DNA of 64,000 nucleotides, from assembly GCA_943735955.1 (NCBI GenBank), contig OX030956.1:8147105-8211104 (forward strand), read 5' to 3'. This document shows, piece after piece, positions 10,501 through 20,859 of this stretch; the first letter of the stretch is position 1; each line of letters opens with the position of its first letter. Below the pieces are notes generated by a model. It was not told the origin of the DNA. It made no database searches and saw only the letters and a program-made list of their open reading frames with translations. Origin of the DNA: Piscicola geometra. Taxonomy: Eukaryota > Annelida > Clitellata > Hirudinida > Piscicolidae. The position numbers and the translations under genes are program-made.

Positions 10501-13096
10501 GGAGAAAGTGTGAAGAAGGGAAGATGGAGAGGTGTGGAGGAGAGAAGGGGAGGCGTGGAAGAGAACAATCAAGAAGACAGCATCTTTGACATCTTGAAAA
10601 GAAAGGTACAAGAGAAACACTTGCAACGGCAGTACCAGCTGGCCCAGCAGCATTTGAAACCAGGCCAAGAGATGAGACTGCAATCTGAACAACTACAACA
10701 GAATCAACAACTTCCACAAAAGCAACAACTTTCACAAAAGCAACAACTATTACAACCACAACAACGGCAAACATTTTCACAACAGCAACAGCAACAACTA
10801 CAACCACAACAATTAAAACCACAACAAAGGCAACCGCAACACCTTTCACAGCAACAAAAACAACAACCACAGGATCAACATAGAACACAGCTTTCGAATG
10901 ATTTATCTACTTCACACACTGAAAACAAACAACTGCCTACCCTGTTCAATGGTTATAGTAGTGAATATGGTAGAGAGTCTAGTTTGGATTATGGTGATGA
11001 TCATGGTGGTGGTTATGGTAGTGATTATGGTGGTGATTATGATGGTGGTTATGGTGGGGATCAAGATGGTGGTTATAGTGGTAATTATGCTTGTGGTTAT
11101 GGTGATGATTATGGTGGCGGTTATGGTAGTGATCATGGTGGTGGTTATGATGGTGATTATCGTGGCAGTGGTAACGGGGGTCGTTATGGCGAAGAAGACT
11201 CAAGGATTGATGAAGAAAATGAGAAAGACAACTATGACCAAAACAGAGAAAGTGGTGGTGATAATGGTGGTGGACGTAATTTTAGCAGAGATGATAATAA
11301 CGATAAAAATGAAGAGAAAGATAAGGGAAAGAGAGGGAAGAGAGATGGAGGGATGGAAGGTCTGTGGAACGAAGGAAGTGAGTGCTGGGTTGCTTTGTCA
11401 TCTGCAGCTGAACTTGTTTCATTTTCAGTATTAGATCCATAAAAAATTTAATTTATAAAACGTGAATGTATTTTTAATTACCCTGACTTATGCCAAAACT
11501 ACAAATAGTGGCTCTTTTATTAAAAAAACCATCAAACCTTATACAACAAAAAATAATACATATTTGATGAAAAATATAATATAAACTACTACAACTACGC
11601 AAGCACAACGCCACTGACACAACACGAACCCGTCTTAAGACACGACAGAGACTCCAAAGTTGAGCGCTCAGGGCTTGGAGCAGCGGATGTTGGCGGAGTT
11701 GAGCCTGTTGGAGACGTTCGACAGTGCCATGCAGCACCTGGAGACGGTGGCCTGCAGTCGCATGGTGCTGCAGAACGAACAAGAAACAAACACCCTTGTG
11801 CAGATGCTTAAGGTGGGTTGTTTGGCAGAAGGTTTGGAACGAGGGGTGGTTGAGTGAGCGGTGGTGAGTGAATGGGGTTGAAAAAAGAGTATTAAATGGA
11901 TGGGGTATTGACAGCTGTGCTTCGAGCGTTTGAAATAGTGTGTTCTTTGCATGAGAAGGTCGATAAACATTTATAACTTCACTTGAGCTCCAGAAAGAGC
12001 AGGAGATGTTCTTGAGGCAACAACAAGTGGAACAACTAAAATCACAACAACAGCAACAACAGCGACCAACAAATCAAGAAACACAACAACAAACACAGCA
12101 ACAGCCATCTCAGCTTCTGCAACAACAGTATCAAGAACAAATCGATCCGATTATTCGGTTGCAGAAGGAAATCTCGAGGAATCTGCTGCAGGTTTTTTCG
12201 AACTTATACAAAAATATGTTAAAGTATTTCAGAATATCTAAACTCGCTCATTGAAATTCCTTTCTTCCGCTCGCCAGACTTCGAACACGATGTTTGAGCA
12301 GTTTCAAAAGCAATTGGAGCAGCAACAGCTACAACAACAACAGCAACTACTTAATCTACAACACTTCCAACAACCACATCAGCAGCAGACACTCCAGTCA
12401 GACGCACGGCATGCAAAAGCTGGACTTGAAACGCCTCGCAAAGCAGATCCCAAGGTTTAAAAAGCTCTCAATTATTTTTAGTAACAAGTATTTATAGTTC
12501 AAATTGTACAACTATAAACATTATTATTGTATTATTATTATTATAGAGTTATTATTTTCCCATTAAATGAAAATTATGCGTTGAATCCCTCAAGATAAAG
12601 CCAATGGCAGCATCTCCATCTCCTCGCACCAAAGCAAGTCGTTCCAGCTCGCATTCATCTGCTGCATCCTCTTTCATCTTCCCTGCAAGCCCGCGAGGAC
12701 CACACAGCAACAGCAACAACAATAAAACGAAGAGGCGTACAAAGAAGGGTAGTGAGGAGGACACTGAGAAGGACACCAGGAAGCAGTCAGCAGGTGTTTG
12801 GGAGGTTCTGACAAGCCTTTAGTGAATGATGCTGATGCTTGTCGTCAACTTAGTGTACCAATTCACTAAACAATAAATGCTACTACCTTCAATACCATCA
12901 TCACCACACAGGCCAGTCGACCACTAAAGAGTCTGTTAAAGCTGAAAAAAAGAAGTCATCACCGTCTTACTCATCTTCATACTCATCATCACCCTCATCC
13001 TCCTCACCTTCGTCATTATCATCATCATCACCCCTCAGCAAATCACCGATGAGTCGTTCATCTTCACCTTCTTCACAATACGCCCTGCAATTGTGA
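6431..13096 (+). CDS. Large disordered Q/S/G-rich protein with helical islands, possibly centrosomal
   Basis: Twelve exons join in frame: 6431-6565, 6675-6744, 6865-8224, 8860-9169, 9329-9701, 9838-10017, 10256-11377, 11640-11812, 11994-12191, 12278-12454, 12601-12793, 12912-13096 (TGA). They give 1491 residues. Low-complexity parts: a poly-Ser run, four SSSSSPKKLPL-type 11-residue repeats, poly-Gln tracts, a Gly-Ser exon (8930-9080), and a YGSDYGG-type Gly/Tyr/Asp stretch (about 10960-11180). Conserved-looking helices: an N-terminal block with LLNLPSYLLGLLDKDL, an exon 5 block with ELLERFVEVHALEKRH, and an exon 8 block with LETFDSAMQHLE followed by Q-rich coiled coil. From memory the exon 8 helix resembles a segment of CEP350-type centrosomal proteins; this is weak and I do not name the gene. 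The least certain junction is the exon 8 acceptor (CTTAAG). Confidence 0.75.
7448..7760 (+). repeat. (TCA/TCG)n tract and 33-bp coding repeats
   Basis: A serine-coding trinucleotide run (about 7448-7528) is followed by four near-identical 33-bp units (about 7630-7760) of the type PKKLPL flanked by serines. The unit stays in frame with the exon, so array changes would keep the protein open. Confidence 0.85.
8389..8632 (+). mobile_element. tRNA-derived SINE, family A (long form)
   Basis: Lies in intron 3 of the 12-exon gene. The head has an A-box-like TGGCTTAGATGG (8397-8408) and a B box GTTCGAATCC (8441-8450). Then comes the family body 'ctatcatatacatagtgtat', 'gatgcggtgttt' and a distal segment containing 'aaccatggttctcagaacc'. 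The copy at 47462-47690 matches it throughout on the other strand. Confidence 0.8.
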
Positions 13097-14102
13097 ATCG
13101 TTAAACCTTTTATTTATTTTTTCTATAGTTTTTGTCTCTTTGGTGTTTTTCTTGTCGATGGTAGCATATCTTTTCAAAAGAATTGTAGTTTAGAGTTCGT
13201 CAACTTCATCGTTTGATTCCGTTCCATTAAAAAAAGTTTGTTAAAAAATTACAATTATTAACAAGTTTCTAAGCTCCAAAAAAGCAACAAAGACCTCTAT
13301 TTAGCTAGGACCCCCAAGTCATGCCCACTTTTCAATTCTAAAGTGGATGCCTCATCACTGCTCACTTGCTTTTCCGCATGCTTTAATTGCAGAAACTTCA
13401 CAGATGCAGACTCAATTGTTTGAGTGTCTTGATCTTTCCATACAAACACAGAAATTTTCAGCATCAAAAAGCTTCACTGGCGTTTCAAAGACGATTCCAT
13501 TCATGGAAATAGATTTGTATACTAACCAAAGGATGAACAAAACTCCGGTCGATGGTGTACTTTGTGTGTTGTACAATTCAAAATTTTAAACATACATTAA
13601 ACCAGCAATGTTTTTACAAAGGAGAAACAGAAAACTGAAAAATTAATTATTTTTAAAAACTGCACAAAATTCAATTAATTTTATGAAACAATTTATTGTT
13701 GATCTTACGGACCAAGCGGATTACGTTGTTGGTCGTTTTACCATGTTGTCGTTAAAGACCGACAGGTTTTCGCTATGACTGCGATGCTTCCAAATAGCTC
13801 TTATAAAAAGGTCTAGAACAACGAAAAAAGCTGCCCTTATAAATTGAAGCGTTGTTCGAATAGGAATCGAATATGAAAACAGTAGAAAAATATTGAACAA
13901 AATTGTGCACATAATGTCCTAAAAGAATTTTACCTTGAAATTAACTGACGTATAAAATCCCTGATTCGTTGAAAAATGCAACGAAATGTAGAAAATGAAA
14001 ATTTGGATAAAAATAAGTTGAAATGATCATTGCTTTGAAAATCAAAAAAAGAATAAAAACATATAAAGTTAAAATACATGTAAGTCTAAACTAAAAACTT
14101 CG
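13097..14102. other. Convergent intergenic region between two genes
   Basis: Holds the 3' flanks of the + strand gene ending at 13096 and the - strand gene ending at 14103. A short open frame at 13347-13589 has no recognisable features. AT-rich, no repeats of note. Confidence 0.5.
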
Positions 14103-15629
14103 TTAAATAAATAGCTGAGCTAGAAGAGTACTTGCGCCTATGATGACGAGGAAGACTAGGAGACAAACATGCACTGGCTTCAATTCACGTCGTCTCTTGA
14201 GATGAACCAGCTTGACGAGGAGTGGGAGGATGAAGATGTAGCCAAGACTGCAGACTGGGCCCAGGTATCTGGTGATGTTGCCCACCCTGGGGTAGAAGAG
14301 GGCCAGAAACACCAGGCAGGTGAACAGAATTGTATTCAATGCTACCACGTGAAATGTTCCAAAATGCTTGGAGGAAAAAAACTTTGTGAAAATTTCATTG
14401 CGGAGGAGGAATGTGACCAACGGAAAGGTGGTTATCATTTGCAGGAAGAGAAAGACGCGGCCGATGAATGCGAAGACGTCGGTGGTGGGAATGTTGTTGA
14501 GGAGGTTGTCAGCGATGCAGGCTTTTGAAAGGGGGTACGTGCTGCTGAAGAGAAGGCCTGTGTACATGAAGGTGAGCATGGCAAGAAAGTAAGCAAGCAC
14601 CAGGTTCCTCGATTTTTTGGAAACATCTCTCTGGTGTTCCAGCACTTGTAAAACGCAGTTGTGGGTGAAAAACGCCAAAAGGAGAACTCCACCCAAGGCT
14701 GGAAAGGTCCATTTGAAGTTGGAAGTGTACAAGGTGTTGGTGACGTCGGTGAAGTTAACATTGAATCCCCAGATGGCGCTTTTGAAAGTGACAAAGACGA
14801 TCATGTATAAGATAGAGACGACTCCAAAGGCGTTGAATTTGATGAAGAAGGTGGGTGACTTGACGCTGCTGATGGGGAATAGAACTAGGAGCAGGAAGAA
14901 TGGAACTGTACCTTGTAGGCTCCAAGCGCTTGACATGTTTGAGGTTTTAGAAGCAATCGTGCTGTTTTGAGTCTTCGTGGTGTAGTTGCTGGTTGAGGCT
15001 GTCGTGAAGTTAAAATATGATGAAAAGCTAGCATCCGGCACACATAGCGCCTCAGCAGAAGTTAGGCTTTGCAGCTGAAACTCTCCAGAAGACAACTCGT
15101 ATACGAACCTCCCGATGTAGAACAAGTAACTGGTGGTGAAGATGTAGATGATGATAGAGGCCGACACGAGCGCTAAGACTGAGAATACGAAACAGACGTT
15201 TGAGCCGACAGGACCGAGGTAGTGCCGGCAAATGGCGTTGAAGTCGGGCTTGGTCGAGGCAGGCAGACTGACTTGCCTTTGCGACTGCACGATGAGATAG
15301 GCAGTGTAGCAGCAGATGAACGTGAAGAAGGGCAGGATGACGAGCGAAGAGCCCATGCCTGCCTTGTTGATGGCCCATGGAATGACCAGAAAAGAGGAAC
15401 TCAGCATGATGTTCCACAAGGACATCACCGTTACCAGACTGCTCTGCTTGTTAGACTCCTCCTCACTGGCCGCTTCCAAGACTGGTATTTTCTCGAGGGC
15501 TTCAGAGATTGGATGCACTTGTGACGTTTTCACTGAAAGTTTCTTCGCAGAGGGCATAACAGAGACGCCATTCGTGCCACTCTCTTCCAACTCAATATCT
15601 TGCGCAAGCATATTTTCCTTTGTGGCCAT
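14103..15629 (-). CDS. SLC38A9: SLC38A9-like amino acid transporter, intronless
   Basis: An uninterrupted frame of 508 residues (AAAP/SLC38 family, Pfam Aa_trans). SLC38A9 is the lysosomal arginine-sensing transporter that signals to mTORC1 through Ragulator-Rag. Matches to its pattern: SLWNIMLSSSFLVIPWAINK in the broken first helix, CRHYLGPVGS, TVPFFLLLVLFPISSVKSPT, FNAFGVVSILYMIVFVTFK, LLAFFTHNC, and FIGRVFLFLQMITTFPLV. About eleven membrane helices are visible. The long luminal loop between helices 3 and 4 has several N-glycosylation sequons (NFT, NYT, NST, NMS), as in the vertebrate protein. The cytosolic N-terminus is short (about 65 residues against about 110), so the Ragulator-binding part may be reduced. 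It is the only intronless gene and the only one on the minus strand here, which fits a retrocopy that stayed functional. Another lysosomal SLC38 paralogue is the main alternative. Confidence 0.85.
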   Translation of the reverse strand: MATKENMLAQDIELEESGTNGVSVMPSAKKLSVKTSQVHPISEALEKIPVLEAASEEESNKQSSLVTVMSLWNIMLSSSFLVIPWAINKAGMGSSLVILPFFTFICCYTAYLIVQSQRQVSLPASTKPDFNAICRHYLGPVGSNVCFVFSVLALVSASIIIYIFTTSYLFYIGRFVYELSSGEFQLQSLTSAEALCVPDASFSSYFNFTTASTSNYTTKTQNSTIASKTSNMSSAWSLQGTVPFFLLLVLFPISSVKSPTFFIKFNAFGVVSILYMIVFVTFKSAIWGFNVNFTDVTNTLYTSNFKWTFPALGGVLLLAFFTHNCVLQVLEHQRDVSKKSRNLVLAYFLAMLTFMYTGLLFSSTYPLSKACIADNLLNNIPTTDVFAFIGRVFLFLQMITTFPLVTFLLRNEIFTKFFSSKHFGTFHVVALNTILFTCLVFLALFYPRVGNITRYLGPVCSLGYIFILPLLVKLVHLKRRRELKPVHVCLLVFLVIIGASTLLAQLFI

Positions 15630-16246
15630 TCTAACTAACTAACTTGCAGAAAACATTGTGCACCCTTATATATCATAAAAGTTCTAATCTGAACTATAAG
15701 TTATAGGCATGTAATCTTAATTATTCTTTTTTTGATTTTGTACTACAAAAACAATAGACATAATATATATCTTCATTCGTCACAACTTCTTATAAATACT
15801 TTAATCACAAAGAAGACAATAGGCAATAATTAGGCTAGTAATCACTAAATATTAGGGATTGTATAGTTAACGCGATATAAACGCGTTACTTATTTAAAGA
15901 TTTTCTAAAAGATTAACGCGTTACTTATTTTACGATTGTTTAAAAGATTAATGCAAATAAAAAAATTTAACGACTTTATTTTTTGTTTAAAAAATATTAT
16001 AAAGCGCTAGGTAATAAAATGGAATATTTTTTAATGAATTTCACTAGAAAAAGATATTGAATTTACAATACAATACAAGACAACGACGAGTGTTATTAAC
16101 GTGGCGTAAACCCGGACGGGCTTCAAGACCACTTGGTTATGGAAAATTGGATAATAATATTAATAATGATAGATGAATAAATGGTAAGTATAGGTCAAGT
16201 AAATTATTGAAATTTAACAATATAATAATTTGCAGGTTAGGTTTTT
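15630..16246. other. AT-rich spacer with a short tandem duplication and a SINE B remnant
   Basis: Upstream of the - strand transporter, so its promoter should be here. About 15870-15950 holds two diverged copies of an 'aacgcgttacttattt..aaaagatta' unit. About 16100-16140 has 'gtggcgtaaacccggacggg', related to the SINE B copy at 48925-49112. No gene. Confidence 0.5.
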
Positions 16247-18537
16247 GGCTAATTAAAGGCTAAGGGAGTCAACCCTCATTTCAAATCCGGAGTCCGAGTC
16301 TCTAAATCGGCTTAACTTTGCTCACAAAGTTATTCCGGCAACTCTTGCCACGCTGATGGTTTCAAGATGTATCGGCTTTTCCTTTCCCTTGGACTCACCA
16401 TCAAGCGTGGAGAGGGGGGTCTGCTGCATGGGCTACAACTTACCTTCCACAGTATTTTGCCCAAGCTCACGCCCTGGAGAGGTCACTCCAGCTTTGCTGA
16501 AGGCGTTGAAAAAACACGAGAAATAGCAGTTTACCGGTTATAAGTCATATGTTTCATATGGCGCCAGGGGTTGCTTCCGACGGTGGGAGAGATCGCCATG
16601 TCTCATTTACAACTACCACCCGCCTCAAGCTGGGCAGCCCCCAGTCAAATAGGTGTTGTTCCATTACAGTCTGCCTGCCCTACTGGGTGCGTATGGGCTC
16701 AGAGTGCTGCAACACTCGACAAGCAGACTTATTGTGTACCCGCAAACAAGATTAACAAAAACAAAACAAAAACAGTTGCTCTAAAACTGGGCACCTGGAA
16801 TGTGAGAACACTCACACCAGGGCTATCTCAAAAACTCCAGATGATCAGTGATGCCCGAAAGACTGCAGTTATCAACGATGAACTCGTGAGACTCCAGGTC
16901 AACATTGGCACACTGCAGGAGACTCGGCTAGCTGATTTTGGAAGTCTTAGAGAAAAAGATTACACATTCTTTTGGCAAGGAAAATTGCTGAACACAACAG
17001 AGAACACGGCGTTGCTTTTGCAGTCCGGAACCATCTGCTGGAAATGATAGAACCTTGCCAAAAAGGAACTGAAAAACTTCTATCACTCCGTCTTCACACC
17101 GCTTCTGGGCCAGTCAACCTCATCAGTGCCTATGCACCAACCCTTAACGTAACGAGTGATTCCAAAGCCGATATCTATGACCAGCTAGATTCGCTTCTCA
17201 ACAAAATCCCTAAAGAAGAACAACTAATACTGTTAGGTGACTTCAATGCAAGAGTGGGTGAGGATCATTACTCTTGGTCCCCATGTCTTGGTAAATTTGG
17301 TGTCGGAAAGATGAATGAAAATGGACAGCGTCTCTTGGAGATGTGCTCATATCACAATCTCAGCATCACCAATACTTTTTTCCAGACGAAATCACAGCAT
17401 AAAGTTTCGTGGAGACACCCACGATCTAAACACTGACACCAGCTCAACCTGATCATCATCCGGCAATCTTCTTTGAAAAGTGTACTACATACTCGCACCT
17501 ATCACAGCGCTGATTGTGATACCGATCATTCTCTGGTCTGTTGCAAACTGAGACTCCAACCCAAGAAAGTTCACTGGTCCAGGCCTGAAGGAAAACCCCG
17601 AATCGATGGGAGCAAAACAAACCACCCAGACAAAGTGGCACAGTTTAACCAAAATTTCTTGGACTTGTTCCACCTAAAACCTCCTGATGGAACAGCCAAA
17701 GAACGTTGGGACCAATACAGGGAAACGGTTTACAAGGTTGCGTCCAAAGTCTTTGGAAAGAGGCAGAACAAAAACAGCGATTGGTTTGAAGCCCACTCCT
17801 TCACACTCACTCCAGCTATAAAAGAACGCCGCAGAACTCATCTGGAGTACAAGCTACATCCCAGCCAAAAGAGTCTACAGGCTTACAGATCCTCCAAGAG
17901 TGCAGTGCAGAAATTAGCAAAAAAATGCGCTAATGACTACTGGCTTCAGCTATGCCAAAAGATTCAACAATCATCCGATACTGGAGACATCAAGGGCATG
18001 TACGACGGCATTAAAAAAGCCACAGGTCGCACTATGAAGACCATAGCCCCACTTAAGTCTGCCACTGATGCATTCATAGACGATAAGTGCAAGCAGATGG
18101 ACCGCTGGGTAAAACACTACTCCAACCTATACTCCAAGCAGAATCACATGAGTGGAGAAGCCCTTGCCGCAGTTGAAACTCTTCCACTCATGATGGAACT
18201 AGATGAAAAGCCCAGTGTTACAGAATTAAAGAAGGCTATTGAAAGTTTGTCTTCAGGGAAAGCTCCAGGGGCTGATGGCATACCACCAGAAGTCATCAAA
18301 CGCGGTAGCACAGCCCTCCTAAAACAACTTCACAGTCTCCTCTGCCAATGCTGGGAAGAAGGAGCTGTACTTCAGGACATGAGAGACGCAAAAATAATCA
18401 CTTTATACAAGAACAAGGGCGAGAGAAGTGATTGCAACAACTACAGAGGAATATCTCTCCTCAGTGTCGTGGGCAAAGTGTTCGCACGTGTAGTCCTAAA
18501 AAGATTACAGAAGCTTGCTGATAGGGTGTATCCAGAA
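16247..18537 (+). mobile_element. RTE-like LINE, part 1: 5' region, endonuclease and N-terminal RT
   Basis: The 5' part (16247-16770) is probably untranslated leader. The frame then shows an APE-type endonuclease: LGTWNVRTL, LQVNIGTLQETRL, VNLISAYAPT and LLGDFNARVGEDHY. RT begins with LSSGKAPGADGIPPEVIKR, followed by NNYRGISLLSVVGKVFARV. The endonuclease style (TWNVRTL) is that of RTE/CFDP2-like elements. A frameshift near 16978 and a stop at 17434 show decay. The frame is cut at 18537 by a hAT element and continues at 20029. Confidence 0.85.
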
Positions 18538-20028
18538 TAGAGGTCGGACCGGGTACCCGCGGGACTCCCGCGGGAACGGAAATGAAAATTAATTTCGGGA
18601 CGGAAAAAGTCGGGAACCGGGAATAGGTTTTCGGGACGGGAACGGGAAAGGGAATCAACATTCAAATCGGGAACGGGAAAAGACGGGAACGGGAATCAAC
18701 TTTTTAATCGGGAACGGGAAAAACGGGAATAACAGTTATTGAGATTGGATTCTTTAACAATGATCTTTCAGCAAACTTCTAAGTATGGAAATCTTTATTT
18801 CATCGATACTCCGTACTTAAAATAAGTATTAAATGCAATGGAAATGTATAACGAAGCCACCATTGCCAATATCAAAATCTCCAACACTACATTTGAAGTT
18901 GTTATGATGAGTCCAAAGATTAGGGAGATTAGAACAAATGGGCGATGATGAAAACTTTTCAGATGAAATCAAAATGGTCAGTTATATAATTTGAATTTTA
19001 TAAATTAATAATTTGAATTTTAATGATTAATTTCCAAATGATTGCTCAGTTGATCATTTCGACAAAAAAAAAGATGCCATTGATCTTAATACTATGACAG
19101 CATGTCTGTTGCATCCCCAGTATGAAAGAATAATAGGAAAAAAGTTTGGGATAGAAGAGAAATAAATACCAAGACTTTCATTAGAGAAAATTTAATTCTA
19201 TTTTGTACAGCCAGACCAAGCTGCAGTGCCTTTGAGAAAAAAAAATGATGGCTATTTAGACCTATTAAGTTTGTTTTTATAATGTAAAAATTATAATAAA
19301 ATTATTATACTATCAAATTATACGAATGATTTTATATTTGAAGTTGTGGAGAATAAGAATGTTGTTAAAAAACATATTTCTAACATTATTAAAGAATTAG
19401 TAATCATGAAAAAAGAAAAAAATTCAAAAGAGGATGAATTAAACAAATATTCACAATTACTTCGCAAAAAATATTGAAAACTATAAAGATGTTTTATTTT
19501 ATTGGAGTAAAATGAGCAATTTTAAAATAGTACAAGAAGTAGCCAAAATTTTGTTTAGTATATCTGCATGTTATATTCGCTGTGAACAGAATTTTTCAAT
19601 ATGTGGTCGTTTAACTTCAGACCCAAAATCATCTCATTTGAAAGCTGATACTCTTAACGGTTTAACCCGTGTGAAAAGCAATAAAGACTTGATTGAATTA
19701 CTCAAAAACAATACTTTCATTTCAATAAATATTGAAATTTAAATCGTGTTTTTTTATTTCATTAAAAGAATTATTCTCTGACTTTCAAATAATAAATGTT
19801 AAGAAATTTTAGAACTAGCAAGTTTGGGACCAGTGAAAACGGCAGCGAAAATGAATAAAAAAACAAAAAGCTTTCGGGAACGGGTCGGGACGGGAAAAAA
19901 AATTTCGGGAACGGGACGGGACGGGAATCAAAATTCTGATGTCCCATCGGGAACGGGACGGGACGGGAAAACAAATTTCGGGAACGGGACGGGACCGGGA
20001 ATGAAAAATCGTCCATGTCCGACCTCTA
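18538..20028 (+). mobile_element. hAT family B, copy 1 (1491 bp), inserted in the LINE
   Basis: Flanked by a perfect 8-bp duplication ATCCAGAA (18530-18537 and 20029-20036), with inverted ends TAGAGGTCGGAC / GTCCGACCTCTA. Inside both ends lie arrays of CGGGAACGGGAC-type words (18541-18730 and 19875-20005); the left end also has palindromic GGGTACCCGCGGGAC. The interior keeps the C-terminal hAT dimerisation region of a transposase (19512-19742; RCEQNFSICGRL) but the rest is broken, so the copy is defective. A second copy lies at 38966-40386 on the opposite strand. Confidence 0.92.
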
Positions 20029-20859
20029 ATCCAGAATCACAAGCTGGGTTTCGCGCAGAAAGGTCAACTATAGATATGATCTTCACACTCAGACAACTGT
20101 AAGAAAAAGGCAGAGAACAACACAAACCCCTTTTCCTAGCTTTCATAGACCTGACCAAAGCATTTGATCTTGTCAGTAGGGATGGACTCTTCAACATTCT
20201 GGCAAAGATTGGCTGCCCACCAAAGCTCCTGAGTGTGATTAAGTCGTTTCATGAAAATATGAAAAGCACTGTGCAGTACGATGGGTCGACATCAAGTGCT
20301 TTTGAAATCCGCAGTGGTGTCAAACAAGGTTGTGTTCTCGCTCCCACTCTCTTCGGCATCTTCTTCGCTGTTATGCTGAAACGTGCCTTTGGAGCATCAA
20401 CAGAAGGCGTATATCTTCACTCCCGATCAGACGGCAGTCTTTTCAACCTGGCTCGTCTGAAGGCAAAAAGCAAAATACGAAAAGTGACGATAAGAGATAT
20501 GCTATTTGCGGATGATGCAGCACTGGTCCCCCACACTGAAGCAGAATTGAAAAGACTGCTCAACAGGTTTGCCAAAGCATGCGAGGAGTCTAGCTTACAA
20601 ATCAGCCTCAAGAAAACACAGGTGATGGCACAGCACGCCGAACGACCTCACATCACTATCAACAACTATGATTGGAAGTCCTCAGCCAGTTTACCTACCT
20701 TGGTTCGTAAATCACTGATGACTTCTCACTAGTTGCAGAACTGAACCAGAGGATCGGCAAGGCTTCGACAACCTTTGCCAGGCTGTCACCAAGAGTTTGG
20801 AGCAACAAGATGCTGACAATAAAGACAAAGACAGCTGTGTACAAGGCATGTGTTCTGAG
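20029..20859 (+). mobile_element. RTE-like LINE, part 2: RT palm
   Basis: Continues the LINE after the hAT: SQAGFRAERSTIDMIFTLRQ, then a stop, FIDLTKAFDLVSRDGL (motif A), IRSGVKQGCVLAPTLFGIFF (motif B), and MLFADDAALV (motif C with the catalytic FADD). A frameshift and a stop near 20690-20710 separate this from the thumb region. The frame is cut again at 20859 within KACVLS and resumes at 23763. Confidence 0.88.

Noticed and set aside
13347..13589. 80-codon open frame
   Set aside because: No domain, signal or splice support; lies in the 3' flank between convergent genes.
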